A DNA stretch of 64,000 nt from an uncultured Roseobacter sp. (GTDB lineage Bacteria > Pseudomonadota > Alphaproteobacteria > Rhodobacterales > Rhodobacteraceae), in contig NZ_CANMNK010000001.1 of assembly GCF_947499265.1 (NCBI RefSeq), forward strand, positions 333,001 through 397,000. Reading direction: 5' to 3'. Below the pieces are notes generated by a model. That model was not told where the DNA came from, searched no databases, and worked only from the letters and a program-made list of their open reading frames with translations. Below are positions 1-8,873 of the stretch, in pieces. The translations under genes and the position numbers were made by a program. Numbering within the stretch: the first letter of the stretch is position 1; every line of letters begins with the position of its first letter.

Positions 1-1
1 A

Positions 2-49
2 AACTGGGAAGATCTGCCCGCCCGCGACAAATTGCCCGGGCGTGGCTGA
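2..49 (+). CDS. Possible C-terminal tail of an upstream gene (partial)
   Basis: An open frame enters from the left edge and stops with TGA at 47-49. It would give the tail NWEDLPARDKLPGRG. The composition looks protein-like, but another frame (stop near 76-78) is also open, so this is only a suggestion. Nothing can be said about function. Confidence 0.25.
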   Translation, partial: NWEDLPARDKLPGRG

Positions 50-137
50 CGGAACTTTTGCCAGCCCGCAGCGGTTGATCCCCCGAATAGCCAATCACGC
101 GCCGCACCGAGGCCGTGAGTAACTTACGGAGGATCAA

Positions 138-494
138 ATGGCACAAGCACGCACGAATGGAAAAGCTGATACCGCTGACGTCACAGCCCAGATTGAGACG
201 ATCAAGGAAGACATCGCAGCGCTGACCGCCCTGATGTCGGAGGTCGCCCATGACAAGAAAGACGAAGCCAAGGCGCGCGCCGCCGATGCCGCGTCTACGT
301 TGAAAAGAGCCGCTGCAGATCGGGCCGACGCGGCGCAGACAAAAGCCGTGGAAACCGGCGAGAAGCTGCGCGCAGATGCGGAAGCTGCATACTACAAGGC
401 CGAAGACACGGTGCGCCAGCAGCCCGCGATGGCCGTGGGCATTGCCGCGGGCCTCGGCTTTCTTGTCGGCATGATGACAGCGCGGCGCTCGTAA
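138..494 (+). CDS. DUF883/ElaB-YqjD-like small membrane-anchored protein
   Basis: A 118-residue protein. The first 90 residues are charged, alanine-rich and probably helical or coiled-coil, with many Lys, Glu, Asp and Ala. A C-terminal glycine-rich hydrophobic segment follows (AVGIAAGLGFLVGMM, about 98-113) and ends in Arg-Arg-Ser. This is the layout of the DUF883 family (ElaB, YqjD), inner-membrane proteins reported to bind ribosomes in stationary phase in E. coli. A strong GGAGG lies just before the ATG. The next gene begins one base after the stop, so the two are probably co-transcribed. The family call rests on layout and the C-terminal helix; the role here is unknown. Confidence 0.7.
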   Translation: MAQARTNGKADTADVTAQIETIKEDIAALTALMSEVAHDKKDEAKARAADAASTLKRAAADRADAAQTKAVETGEKLRADAEAAYYKAEDTVRQQPAMAVGIAAGLGFLVGMMTARRS

Positions 495-495
495 C

Positions 496-828
496 ATGTT
501 TGCGCGCCTGCGACATCAAATCAAAAAGACCGCCCAGCGTTTTGCACTTGGTGGCATCGGCGCGGTACTGGCACTGTCCGGGATCGGGTTTTTGAGTGCG
601 TCAGCGCTGTTGCTGCTGCTCACCCTGACCGACCCGATTACCGCCTGCGCCATCATGGGGGGTGCGTTTTTGGGGACCGGTCTGCTGTTCATGCTGGCCG
701 CACGCCCTTCGCATAAACATGACACACCAAAGCACACGCAGGAATCGCAAGAGGCAATGCCGCCGGTGGCCGCTGCCTTCATGCAAGGCATGGCGCAAGG
801 GATGGCCGCAGGCCGCGTTAGACACTGA
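496..828 (+). CDS. Small membrane protein, phage-holin-superfamily-like
   Basis: A 110-residue protein with a basic N-terminus and two hydrophobic segments (about 18-43 and 50-69), then a polar tail rich in His, Gln, Met and Ala. Proteins of this shape next to DUF883 genes are usually annotated as holin-superfamily or YqjE-like membrane proteins, and elaB/yqjD-yqjE is a known pairing. It starts one base after the upstream stop and is followed within 10 bp by a strong terminator, so the two genes probably form a complete small operon. No enzymatic motif is present. Function unknown. Confidence 0.6.
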   Translation: MFARLRHQIKKTAQRFALGGIGAVLALSGIGFLSASALLLLLTLTDPITACAIMGGAFLGTGLLFMLAARPSHKHDTPKHTQESQEAMPPVAAAFMQGMAQGMAAGRVRH

Positions 829-836
829 TTTTCAGA

Positions 837-864
837 GGGCCGCCCGCGTACGGGCGGCCCTTTT
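837..864. terminator. Bidirectional-type rho-independent terminator
   Basis: A perfect 10-bp stem (GGGCCGCCCG / CGGGCGGCCC) with the four-base loop CGTA, followed on the plus strand by TTTT. It sits between the convergent ends of the small membrane gene (ends 828) and the DsbA-like gene (ends 868). On the minus strand the U-run is weaker. Confidence 0.85.
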
Positions 865-867
865 CGG

Positions 868-1605
868 TCATCCGCAACCGGCAAATGGGGTTTGCTGCTC
901 CAGCGAAATGATCTGTTCAAGCGTTGCCTCGGGCAGCGCGCCAATCACCAACGTACGGCCGATCATGACACCCGGCGTGCCAGGAATACCCAGCGCGCGG
1001 CCCAGCGCCAGTGCGTCCTCGATGGTGCGCGTCATTCGGTCGCTGCGCGCATCCGCCAACAACCGATCTGCGTCAAGACCGTGCCGTTCAGCCACGTCGC
1101 GCGCGCCCGCAATGCCCGGACGTAATGTGCGTTGCATCATATCAAGATGAATGTCCCGATGATCACCCTGCCGCCCGGCGGCCAATGCCACGCGCGCGGC
1201 CCATAGGGACCGGTCCCCCAAGAGCGGCAGTTCATGAAACCGCAGATCAATCGCCGCACCGCGCTCCTGCAAATCGGCCAGACGTTTGTCTAGGATGGCG
1301 CAATATGGGCAATAATAGTCACTAAAAACGGCAATTGGCATCTGACCCGACAGCGGCGGGTCCGGGAAAACGGCGCCGCATAGGTTTTTGGGCAGACGCG
1401 CATCGGCCTCCGCTTCTTCAGGCGTCCGTAACCCGGTGAACATATCCGGCGCGGCGCTGATGTTCCCCCGTTCCAACCGGCGAAACCCCGGCAATCCGGG
1501 CAAATCCGTGAACTCCAAGGTGTCTGCGCGGCGCCTCAATATGGGTGGGATGGCGATGGCGACAGCAAAGGCCCCGCCGATGATCAAGGCATCGCGCCTA
1601 CGCAT
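868..1605 (-). CDS. DsbA-family thiol:disulfide oxidoreductase
   Basis: A 245-residue protein with a twin-arginine-like start (RRRDALIIGGAF) and a hydrophobic stretch at about 8-22, so it is probably exported or membrane-anchored. The thioredoxin-fold active site is CPYC (C99, C102) after the strand IAVFSDYY. The cis-Pro loop is the IPGTPGV near residue 210. These are marks of the DsbA/FrnE thioredoxin-like family that oxidises or isomerises periplasmic disulfides. Its start ATG overlaps the rlmN stop by one base (TAATG), so it is translated from the rlmN transcript. The substrate is not evident. Confidence 0.85.
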   Translation of the reverse strand: MRRRDALIIGGAFAVAIAIPPILRRRADTLEFTDLPGLPGFRRLERGNISAAPDMFTGLRTPEEAEADARLPKNLCGAVFPDPPLSGQMPIAVFSDYYCPYCAILDKRLADLQERGAAIDLRFHELPLLGDRSLWAARVALAAGRQGDHRDIHLDMMQRTLRPGIAGARDVAERHGLDADRLLADARSDRMTRTIEDALALGRALGIPGTPGVMIGRTLVIGALPEATLEQIISLEQQTPFAGCG

Positions 1606-2789
1606 TATTCGCCAGCCAGCCCTGCCTCAGCTTCGATCTGTCGGCGTGATTTGCGCGCGCGTTCGGTTGCGGATTTCAACTGGCCACAGGCCGCCATAAT
1701 GTCTTCGCCCCGCGGTGTCCGGATCGGGGAGGCATAGCCCGCCTTGTAGATGATGTCAGCGAAGGCGCGGATACGATTGTTGGAGGATCGCTTGTAGGGT
1801 GCGCCCGGCCATTCGTTGAATGGGATCAGGTTGATCTTGGCGGGAATGCCATCAATCAGCTTGATCAACCGGCGCGCATCTTCGTCGCTGTCATTCACCC
1901 CGTTCAGCATCACGTATTCAAATGTGATCCGCTCGGAATTCGACACTTTCGGATAGCTGTGCAGCGCGTCCAGCAGCACCTCGATGTTCCAGCGCTTGTT
2001 GATCGGCACCAACCTGTCGCGCACCTCATCCGTGGTAGCGTGAAAACTCACCGCAAGCTGGCAGCCGATTTCCTGCGCGGTGCGGGCAATCTCCGGCACC
2101 ACACCGGAGGTGCTCAGCGTGATCCGGCGGCGGCTGAGCTGGATGCCTTCCGGGTCCATCGCAATCTTCATCGCATCGCGGACGTTTTCAAAATTGTAAA
2201 GCGGCTCGCCCATGCCCATCAGCACGATGTTCGACAAAAGGCGCGTCTCATCCTTGGGTGCGCCAATCTCCGGCCATTCGCCCAGATCGTCGCGCGCCAT
2301 CATAACCTGACCGATGATCTCACCCGCTGTGAGGTTGCGCACCAGTTTCTGTGTGCCGGTGTGACAGAACGAACAGGTCAGCGTGCAACCGACCTGGCTC
2401 GACACACACAGCGTCCCGCGCCCCTCTTCGGGGATATAGACCACTTCGACCTCATGACCGCCCGCAATCCGCACGAGATATTTACGCGTGCCATCTTCGC
2501 TCACCTGTTTGGAAACGACCTCGGGCACCTCAATCACGAAGCGCTCTTTCAGGTCGGCGCGGAAGGCCTTGGAGAGGTTGGTCATCGCGTCAAAATCGCG
2601 GACACCCCATTGGTAAATCCACTGCCAGATCTGACCGACCCGCATTTTGGTCTGCTTTTCCGGCGTTCCGGCATCGATTAACACGGACCGCATGGCGTCA
2701 CGCGTCAACCCGACAAGGTTGACCGGCCCATCCGGCAACTTGCGCGGGATGGTGTGGACGTCTTGCGTGATCGGCGCTGCAGCGGACAT
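1605..2789 (-). CDS. rlmN: Dual-specificity 23S rRNA A2503 / tRNA A37 C2-methyltransferase RlmN
   Basis: A 394-residue radical-SAM methyltransferase. It methylates C2 of A2503 in 23S rRNA and, in characterised homologs, A37 of some tRNAs. The Fe-S motif C-X3-C-X2-C is C135, C139, C142 in GCTLTCSFC. The typical [10 protein letters not shown] motif follows, and a C-terminal segment carries the acceptor cysteine (MAACGQL). Length matches the family. The ATG at 2787-2789 follows a recognisable promoter. It is the first gene of a two-gene unit with the DsbA-like protein. Confidence 0.97.
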   Translation of the reverse strand: MSAAAPITQDVHTIPRKLPDGPVNLVGLTRDAMRSVLIDAGTPEKQTKMRVGQIWQWIYQWGVRDFDAMTNLSKAFRADLKERFVIEVPEVVSKQVSEDGTRKYLVRIAGGHEVEVVYIPEEGRGTLCVSSQVGCTLTCSFCHTGTQKLVRNLTAGEIIGQVMMARDDLGEWPEIGAPKDETRLLSNIVLMGMGEPLYNFENVRDAMKIAMDPEGIQLSRRRITLSTSGVVPEIARTAQEIGCQLAVSFHATTDEVRDRLVPINKRWNIEVLLDALHSYPKVSNSERITFEYVMLNGVNDSDEDARRLIKLIDGIPAKINLIPFNEWPGAPYKRSSNNRIRAFADIIYKAGYASPIRTPRGEDIMAACGQLKSATERARKSRRQIEAEAGLAGE

Positions 2790-2816
2790 GGGATTTCCTA
2801 TCGTGGCGAAGATGGG

Positions 2817-2846
2817 CCTCTATATAGAGGTTTGCGCCAAGATCAA
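2817..2846 (-). promoter_or_regulatory. Candidate rlmN promoter overlapping a 14-bp palindrome
   Basis: Read on the minus strand, TTGATC and TATAGA are separated by 16 bp just upstream of rlmN. The -10 region lies inside the perfect palindrome CCTCTATATAGAGG (2817-2830). The palindrome could be an operator or chance from the AT-rich -10. Confidence 0.45.
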
Positions 2847-2873
2847 AAGGAAAAGCCCGGTGATTTCTTCTGC

Positions 2874-3404
2874 TCAGCTTGCGCAGCGTGTTTGGGCTTC
2901 TTCAAGCGCCGCGGTGAACCCACGCAGCGAAAAAGTATCCTTTGTCGTCGTGCCCCGGCTGGAGAGCCCGGTCACCACAGCATCCGCGCCGCGCTTCATG
3001 GCCGCCACGATTTTCTCGTCTTCGGCGGAATCTTCCGGCCAGGCCCATTCCCCGTCGGTAAAGAGCACGTAGCTGGTCCCGCCAATCTCGACGTTTACCT
3101 TGGAGCCGCTGGCGAAAGGATACCCGCCAGTGAAGGTCACCTGCGCATTCGCACCTGACCCGGGACGGAAAAACACCATCAACAAGATTTGACCACGCGT
3201 CGCCGCAACAACCCGTCCTTCACGGGTGTTTACCGTCTCCGTGGGCACGGAAACGCTCCAGCATTCCTTGGGGTCGTTGTCTTCGTAGACACCCCAATCG
3301 GTTTTCTCTGCTACCAGATTACTGCTTTGGCCCTGTGCCTGTGCGGCCATACCTGTCAGCGCAAATGCTGAGACCAAACCAATGAAACCCTTATAAATTC
3401 GCAT
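2874..3404 (-). CDS. IalB-family (invasion-associated locus B) exported protein
   Basis: A 176-residue protein with a clear signal peptide (hydrophobic core about 7-20, cleavage near AQA-QG). The mature part carries the IalB pattern: W-G-V-Y followed by a lone Cys (KECWSVS), a central strand-rich core, and a final Cys near the C-terminus (TRCAS). The pair probably forms a disulfide. The family is named after the Bartonella invasion protein, but free-living alphaproteobacteria carry many copies of unknown function. It is transcribed alone, and the rlmN promoter lies just downstream. Confidence 0.85.
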   Translation of the reverse strand: MRIYKGFIGLVSAFALTGMAAQAQGQSSNLVAEKTDWGVYEDNDPKECWSVSVPTETVNTREGRVVAATRGQILLMVFFRPGSGANAQVTFTGGYPFASGSKVNVEIGGTSYVLFTDGEWAWPEDSAEDEKIVAAMKRGADAVVTGLSSRGTTTKDTFSLRGFTAALEEAQTRCAS

Positions 3405-3582
3405 CTTTTACAGCCTCCAGCCGTCCTTAACCTCAACAACTTTATGGTCCGCCTGGCGTGCCTTTTTCGACCCGCTCTCTTGCATGACCTGTTTTTCTTC
3501 TCGACAAGTGTCACAGTAACGCAAAAGCCGCGACCCCGGAAAGGCCGATTAGCAGGTTTTTGCCAAAATCTTGAGGGTTAAA

Positions 3583-4563
3583 ATGACGCAAGCCGCTCCC
3601 ATGGTCGAAATCTGGCGTGGCGATTTTCTGGAAAGCGCACATTCCGGACATGCGGTGATTTGCGATGCCTCCGGCCAGATTGTCGACGCCTGGGGTGACC
3701 CGGAGGCGACCGTGCTGCCGCGCAGTTCTGCCAAGATGATCCAGGCACTGCCGCTCATTACCTCGGGGGCTGCCGATCAGGCCAATCTGACCCCCGAACA
3801 TCTGGCGCTGGCCTGTGCGTCACATAATGGCGCGGCAATTCACACGGAACGGGTGGACACATGGCTGCAGACACTCGGTCTTGACGATGATGCGCTGCGC
3901 TGTGGCCCGCAACTGCCCGATGATCGCACAGCCCGCGAGGGGTTGATCTGCGCGCATGACGCGCCCGGTCAGATACACAACAACTGTTCCGGCAAACACG
4001 CCGGGTTCCTGACGCTGGCAAAACACATAGGGGCCGGTCCGGAATACGTGGAGGTCGATCACCCGGTGCAACAGGCATGCCTTGAGGTGTTCGAGGCCAC
4101 AACACAGGAAACCTCGCCTGGGTTTGGCATTGATGGCTGTTCGGCGCCCAACTTTGCATGCAGCCTGCACGGCATGGCCCGCGCAATGGCGCATTTTGCT
4201 GCAGCACCGTCGGGCAGCCCGGAAGCGCGCTTGCATGAAGCGATGCGCCTGCACCCGGATCTGGTCGCGGGTGAGGGGCGCGCCTGCACCGAGTTGATGC
4301 GCGCCATGAACGGTCAGATTGCGATTAAAACCGGCGCGGAGGCGTTTTTCATCGGCATCCTGCCGGAGCAGAAACTCGGCATCGCCCTCAAGATCGTCGA
4401 CGGTACAACCCGTGCGTCGGAATGCGCCATCGCCGCGATTTTGGTCAAATTGGGCGTTTTAGAGCCTGATCATCCGGCCACGCGCAAACGGTTGAACGCG
4501 CCCATCACCAACAGGCGGGGCATCAAGACCGGCTGGATCAAGCCCGCGGCAGGGCTTACCTGA
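3583..4563 (+). CDS. Asparaginase of the rhizobial AnsA / asparaginase II type
   Basis: A 326-residue protein of the PF06089 asparaginase family (Rhizobium etli thermolabile AnsA type), unrelated to the E. coli enzymes. It would hydrolyse asparagine to aspartate and ammonia. Recognisable motifs are LPRSSAKMIQALP near the N-terminus, ALACASHNG (about 85-93), NNCSGKHAGFL (about 134-144), GIDGCSAPNFA and KTGAEAFFIGI. The SxK and GKH segments match the nucleophile Ser/Lys region of the family. A frame start at 3571 (TTG) is possible, but the ATG at 3583 with GAGG six bases upstream is better. Its stop abuts the convergent YciI gene with no gap. Confidence 0.88.
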   Translation: MTQAAPMVEIWRGDFLESAHSGHAVICDASGQIVDAWGDPEATVLPRSSAKMIQALPLITSGAADQANLTPEHLALACASHNGAAIHTERVDTWLQTLGLDDDALRCGPQLPDDRTAREGLICAHDAPGQIHNNCSGKHAGFLTLAKHIGAGPEYVEVDHPVQQACLEVFEATTQETSPGFGIDGCSAPNFACSLHGMARAMAHFAAAPSGSPEARLHEAMRLHPDLVAGEGRACTELMRAMNGQIAIKTGAEAFFIGILPEQKLGIALKIVDGTTRASECAIAAILVKLGVLEPDHPATRKRLNAPITNRRGIKTGWIKPAAGLT

Positions 4564-4878
4564 TCACATCTGGTGCACTTCGGCGACTTCGATGGATCCT
4601 GTGCCATCCGTGACCATCGGGCAGCCTTTGGCCATGTCGATGGCTTCATCGATGTCCGCTGCCGCCACGACGCTGAACCCCGAAAGCGGGTTCGCGCCGC
4701 CGTGATCTTCGACGCCCTCTGCCGTCACCGTTTTGGACATGCCGACAGGGTTGCCCGGGTTCACGACCGCCTTGCCCATACCCTCAAACCAGGCTTGCCA
4801 TGCGGCCATGACCTTGGCGCCCTCTTCTTCCGTGTCTGGTGTTTTGCCGCCGTGATAGGCGAATACGAATTCTGGCAT
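4564..4878 (-). CDS. YciI/YCII-family protein
   Basis: A 104-residue protein of the dimeric alpha+beta barrel YCII type. It begins MPEFVFAYHGGK and has the internal GANPLSGFSVVAAADIDEAIDMAKGCP segment, which is typical of DGPF/YCII proteins. The frame extends 30 codons further upstream, but the ATG at 4878 has a near-perfect GGAGGACG Shine-Dalgarno. It lies tail-to-tail with the asparaginase gene with zero spacing. Function unknown. Confidence 0.82.
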   Translation of the reverse strand: MPEFVFAYHGGKTPDTEEEGAKVMAAWQAWFEGMGKAVVNPGNPVGMSKTVTAEGVEDHGGANPLSGFSVVAAADIDEAIDMAKGCPMVTDGTGSIEVAEVHQM

Positions 4879-4939
4879 GGTGCGTCCTCCCGTCTGAACC
4901 GAGCGAAGATTAGCACAGAACGGGGTGAGTCGTCTCTGA

Positions 4940-5818
4940 TCAGGGCGTGACGAATTCCGATGCCGCATAGCCTTGCAGATAGAGCAACGCGGTCAGATCG
5001 CCGTGGTTGATCCGCACATCGCATTCCGCAGCCACCGCCGGTTTGGCGTGCAGCGCCACACCGGTGCCCGCGCGCGCCAGCATACCAAGGTCATTCGCCC
5101 CATCGCCCACGGCCAGCACATCCTGCTCGGAAATTCCCAGGCGCGCGGTGATGTCGACCAGCGCGTCAACCTTGGCCTGCTTCCCCAGAATGGGGACACC
5201 GACATCCCCGGTAAGCGCCCCCCCCTCGGACAGCAGTGTATTCGCACGGTTCTCATCAAACCCCAGCGTCGCGGCAACAGCGCTGGTAAAATCCGTGAAC
5301 CCGCCAGACACAAGGGCGGCATAGGCTCCATGCGCCTTCATCGTTGCCAGCAGCACCCGACCGCCGGGCATGTAGTCGATCCGCTCCGCCAGGACCTGTG
5401 CGATGGTCGATACCGGCAAGCCTTTCAACAACCCGACCCGCGCGCGCAGAGCCTCTTCAAAATCCAACTCGCCATTCATCGCCCGCGCGGTGATATCCTT
5501 GACCCTGTCACCAATGCCCGCCGCATCCGCCAGTTCGTCAATGCATTCCTGCTGGATCATGGTGCTGTCCATATCCGCCAGCAGCATCTTTTTGCGGCGG
5601 CCTGCTGTTGGCTGCACCACCAGATCAACGCCCTGTTTTTGTACGTCCGCCCAAACGTCCCAACGATTGTCCGGGACGTGATCCATCGAAAACGCAGCCG
5701 CCTCGTCTGGCGAGAGCCAGAGCGCATCGCCGCCCCCCCAGGCATTGCGCAGGGCCTCGACCAGCGCAGGTTCAAGATTTCGCGCGGCGGGCGCTGCCAG
5801 CAGGGTGACGGTGTACAT
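4940..5818 (-). CDS. serB: Phosphoserine phosphatase SerB
   Basis: A 292-residue HAD-family phosphatase catalysing the last step of serine synthesis. The nucleophile motif is LLADMDSTMI (D82, D84). Motif II is ALVSGGFTDF and the C-terminal motif is VGDGANDLGML. The N-terminal 75 residues form the short regulatory-type domain of proteobacterial SerB. A 345-codon reading is possible, but residues before MYTVTLL are not SerB-like. The ATG at 5818 is divergent from serC and shares its 158-bp control region. The 3' end passes under the start of the unused upstream part of the YciI frame. Confidence 0.95.
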   Translation of the reverse strand: MYTVTLLAAPAARNLEPALVEALRNAWGGGDALWLSPDEAAAFSMDHVPDNRWDVWADVQKQGVDLVVQPTAGRRKKMLLADMDSTMIQQECIDELADAAGIGDRVKDITARAMNGELDFEEALRARVGLLKGLPVSTIAQVLAERIDYMPGGRVLLATMKAHGAYAALVSGGFTDFTSAVAATLGFDENRANTLLSEGGALTGDVGVPILGKQAKVDALVDITARLGISEQDVLAVGDGANDLGMLARAGTGVALHAKPAVAAECDVRINHGDLTALLYLQGYAASEFVTP

Positions 5819-5867
5819 GAATGAAGTTTCCGATCGGCGCAGGGGATGTCGCAAAAAAGCGAATTTG

Positions 5868-5888
5868 CGGCGTTCTAGCGCCGTTTTT
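5868..5888 (+). terminator. Terminator-like hairpin in the serB/serC divergent region
   Basis: CGGCG-TTCTAG-CGCCG followed by TTTTT on the plus strand, upstream of the serC leader. It could stop transcription entering from the left or, if the serC promoter is further upstream, act as an attenuator. The stem is only 5 bp. Confidence 0.4.
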
Positions 5889-5904
5889 CGCGTTGCACCA
5901 GACC

Positions 5905-5968
5905 GCAGACCACCATAGACCCGTGCGTGGGACACCCTTCCCCAACGAAGGGCGCATATCTGGAAGGA
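5905..5968 (+). ncRNA. Structured serC 5' leader (candidate serC RNA motif)
   Basis: Upstream of serC the sequence has a stem of CCCTTC (5935-5940) and GAAGGG (5947-5952) with the loop CCCAAC. It is preceded by CCC-GTGCGT-GGG (5920-5931 region) and followed by the ribosome-binding GGAAGGA at 5962. A conserved alphaproteobacterial RNA element called the serC motif is known in exactly this position before serC operons. I match by location and paired hairpins only, not by covariance. Confidence 0.45.
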
Positions 5969-5976
5969 TAGCATCA

Positions 5977-7158
5977 ATGGCTAACCAAAAACCGGTCACG
6001 CGGCCGGATTACGTTCGACCGTCGACCAAACCGTCGAACCCGCGTTTTTCATCTGGCCCCTGCGCCAAACCCCCCACCCATGATCTGGCAAAACTGGCCT
6101 CCGCGCCTCTGGGACGCTCGCACCGTGCAGCCCCCGGTAAGGCGAAGCTGCTGGAAGCGATTGAGACGACGCGCGACATCCTCGGCGTGCCCGATGACTA
6201 CCGCATCGGGATCGTGCCGGCCTCCGACACCGGCGCGTTCGAGATGGCGATGTGGTCGCTGCTCGGGGAACGCCCGGCAGAGATGGTCGCCTGGGAAAGC
6301 TTCGGGGCGGGATGGGTCACGGACGTGGCCAAGCAGCTGAAAATCGACCACACCGTGCACACCGCCGACTACGGCGAGATCGTCGATATGGCCGCGCTGA
6401 ACTACGACAACGACGTGTGCTTTACCTGGAACGGCACAACCTCCGGCGTGCGCCTGCCGTCGGGCGATGTCATCCCATCGGACCGCAAGGGGCTGACCCT
6501 TTGCGATGCGACGTCCGCGGCATTTGCTGTCGATCTGCCCTGGGACAAGCTCGATGTGACGACCTTCTCTTGGCAGAAAGTGCTGGGCGGCGAGGCGGCG
6601 CATGGCATGCTGATTCTGTCACCCCGTGCAGTGGAGCGGCTGGAAAACTACACACCACCCTGGCCCTTGCCGAAGATTTTCCGCCTGACCAAAGGCGGCA
6701 AGCTGATCGAGGGCATCTTTAAAGGCGAAACGATCAACACGCCCTCGATGCTCTGTGTCGAGGATTATCTGCAATCGCTCGAATGGGCCAAATCCGTGGG
6801 CGGATTGCCCGGGTTGATCGCACGCGCGGATGCCAATACGGCGGCCATAACGGCCTTTGTAGAGCAACATAACTGGATCAACTTCCTCGCAACCGATCCG
6901 GCAACCCGGTCAAACACCTCGGTCTGCCTGAAGTTTGCCAGTGACGACGTGACCGATGGCGCGAGTTTTGCCAAAGCAGTGGCCAAGCGGCTGGCGGACG
7001 AAGGCGTCGCACTCGACATCGGCGCCTACCGCGATGCCCCTGCGGGCCTGCGCATCTGGTGCGGCGGCACGGTGGAGACCGCGGACATCGAGGCGATGCT
7101 GCCCTGGCTCGCATGGGCCTTCGAGACCGAAATCGAAGCACAAATGGCGTCGGCATAA
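5977..7158 (+). CDS. serC: Phosphoserine aminotransferase SerC
   Basis: A 393-residue class V PLP aminotransferase that converts 3-phosphohydroxypyruvate and glutamate to phosphoserine. It is of the long type found in alphaproteobacteria and archaea. The PLP lysine is in [15 protein letters not shown] (about K201), and [10 protein letters not shown] near the N-terminus is typical. The frame opens at 5821, but the ATG at 5977 has GGAAGGA at the right distance and starts the recognisable MANQKP. serA follows 54 bp later, forming the serC-serA operon. Confidence 0.95.
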   Translation: MANQKPVTRPDYVRPSTKPSNPRFSSGPCAKPPTHDLAKLASAPLGRSHRAAPGKAKLLEAIETTRDILGVPDDYRIGIVPASDTGAFEMAMWSLLGERPAEMVAWESFGAGWVTDVAKQLKIDHTVHTADYGEIVDMAALNYDNDVCFTWNGTTSGVRLPSGDVIPSDRKGLTLCDATSAAFAVDLPWDKLDVTTFSWQKVLGGEAAHGMLILSPRAVERLENYTPPWPLPKIFRLTKGGKLIEGIFKGETINTPSMLCVEDYLQSLEWAKSVGGLPGLIARADANTAAITAFVEQHNWINFLATDPATRSNTSVCLKFASDDVTDGASFAKAVAKRLADEGVALDIGAYRDAPAGLRIWCGGTVETADIEAMLPWLAWAFETEIEAQMASA

Positions 7159-7212
7159 CCTGCCGACCCATCCCATCCTGACATTCTAAAGTTTCAAGAA
7201 ATGGAGCGCCAA

Positions 7213-8808
7213 ATGGCCCCCAAAGTACTCATCTCCGACAAACTCTCGGAAGCCGCCGTTCAGATTTTCCGCGACCGCGGCATCGACGTGGATTTCCAAC
7301 CCGATGTGGGCAAAGACAAGGAAAAACTGACCGCTATCATTGGTGACTATGACGGTCTGGCGATCCGCTCCGCCACCAAGGTGACGGAGAAGATCATTGA
7401 GGCTGCGACCAACCTCAAAGTTATCGGGCGCGCGGGGATCGGCACCGACAATATCGACAAGGATTCAGCCTCTAAACAGGGCATTATCGTGATGAACACG
7501 CCCTTCGGCAACATGATCACCACGGCGGAACATGCCATCGCGATGATGTTTGCGGTGGCGCGTCAGATCCCCGAGGCCTCCGCCTCGACGCATGACGGCA
7601 AGTGGGAGAAGTCCAAGTTCATGGGCGTTGAGCTCACAGGCAAGACGCTCGGTGTGATCGGTGCAGGCAACATCGGTGGTATCGTCTGTGACCGCGCCCG
7701 GGCGTTGAAAATGAAGGTGCTGGCCTACGATCCTTTCCTGGGCGAAGAAAAAGCCAAGAAAATGGGGGTCGAAAAGGTTGAGCTGGATGACCTTCTGGCG
7801 CGCGCCGATTTCATCACCCTGCACGTGCCCTTCACCGATCAGACCGCGAACATCCTGTCGCGTGAAAACATCGCGAAAACCAAGCCGGGGGTGCGCATCA
7901 TCAACTGTGCCCGCGGCGGACTGGTGGACGAAGCGGCCCTCGCTGATGCGCTGAAATCTGGCCATGTGGCTGGTGCCGCCTTTGACGTGTTCGCCAAGGA
8001 ACCGGCCAATGAAAACCCGCTCTTTCATTTGCCAAATGTCGTCTGCACGCCGCATCTGGGCGCGGCGACGACCGAAGCGCAAGAGAACGTGGCCCTGCAG
8101 GTGGCGGATCAGATGTCCGACTACCTGCTGACGGGGGCGGTGACCAATGCGCTCAACATGCCATCGGTCACGGCGGAAGAAGCAAAAGTCATGGGCCCCT
8201 GGGTCAAACTCTCCGCGCACCTGGGCAGCTTCATCGGGCAGATGACCGATGAACCCATCCGCGCCATCAACATCCTTTACGATGGTGCGGTTGCGGAAAT
8301 GAACCTTGAGGCCCTCAATTGCAGCGTCATTGCCGGCATCATGAAGAAGGTGAACCCGGACGTGAACATGGTCTCCGCCCCCTTTATCGCGAAGGAACGC
8401 GGCATCCAGATTTCCACCACCAATCAGGACAAATCGGGCGCTTTCGATGGCTATATCAAGGTGACAGTGGTCACCGCCAAGCGCGAACGCTCCGTCGCCG
8501 GTACGGTCTTTTCCGATGGCAAACCGCGGTTTATCCAGATCAAGGGCATCAATATCGATGCGGAAATCGGCAGCCATATGCTCTACACCACCAATGAGGA
8601 CGTGCCGGGCATCATCGGGACATTGGGCCAGACCATGGGCGATAACGGCGTCAACATCGCCAACTTTACCCTTGGTCGTGCCGAAGCGGGCGGCGAGGCG
8701 ATTGCCCTGCTCTACGTCGACGAACCGGTCCCTGCCGAGGCACGTGCCAAACTGGCCGAGACCGGTATGTTCACCCAGATCAAGCCGCTGCAATTTGACG
8801 TGACCTGA
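7213..8808 (+). CDS. serA: D-3-phosphoglycerate dehydrogenase SerA
   Basis: A 531-residue type I (long) 3-phosphoglycerate dehydrogenase, the first step of serine synthesis. Order: substrate domain, NAD-binding fold with GVIGAGNIGG, the catalytic segments NCARGGLVDE and TPHLGAATTEAQ, then an intervening domain and a C-terminal ACT domain (about 460-531) with GIIGTLGQTMGDNGVNIANF. The ACT domain suggests serine feedback. An in-frame ATG lies at 7201, but the ATG at 7213 has GGAG at 7203-7206 as its binding site. Confidence 0.97.
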   Translation: MAPKVLISDKLSEAAVQIFRDRGIDVDFQPDVGKDKEKLTAIIGDYDGLAIRSATKVTEKIIEAATNLKVIGRAGIGTDNIDKDSASKQGIIVMNTPFGNMITTAEHAIAMMFAVARQIPEASASTHDGKWEKSKFMGVELTGKTLGVIGAGNIGGIVCDRARALKMKVLAYDPFLGEEKAKKMGVEKVELDDLLARADFITLHVPFTDQTANILSRENIAKTKPGVRIINCARGGLVDEAALADALKSGHVAGAAFDVFAKEPANENPLFHLPNVVCTPHLGAATTEAQENVALQVADQMSDYLLTGAVTNALNMPSVTAEEAKVMGPWVKLSAHLGSFIGQMTDEPIRAINILYDGAVAEMNLEALNCSVIAGIMKKVNPDVNMVSAPFIAKERGIQISTTNQDKSGAFDGYIKVTVVTAKRERSVAGTVFSDGKPRFIQIKGINIDAEIGSHMLYTTNEDVPGIIGTLGQTMGDNGVNIANFTLGRAEAGGEAIALLYVDEPVPAEARAKLAETGMFTQIKPLQFDVT

Positions 8809-8825
8809 CGGTCTGTTACTTCCTG

Positions 8826-8857
8826 ACCTGCGCCGCTCTGTCGTGATCGGCGCAGGT
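8826..8857 (+). terminator. Hairpin after serA without a clear U-run
   Basis: A 10-bp perfect stem ACCTGCGCCG / CGGCGCAGGT with a 12-base loop, starting 17 bp after the serA stop. The next bases are ATCCC, so it is not a canonical rho-independent terminator. It ends 16 bp before the phosphatase ATG and may also stabilise the serA mRNA end. Confidence 0.45.
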
Positions 8858-8873
8858 ATCCCAGAGGTTCACT

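Noticed and set aside
868-1699. Plus-strand frames opposite the DsbA-like gene and rlmN
   Set aside because: They are antisense shadows with Arg/Pro-rich, low-complexity translations. The minus-strand genes carry full family motifs.
4564-4968. Long form of the YciI protein starting at 4968
   Set aside because: The extra 30 residues are Arg/Ser-rich and non-conserved. The ATG at 4878 has a near-perfect Shine-Dalgarno.
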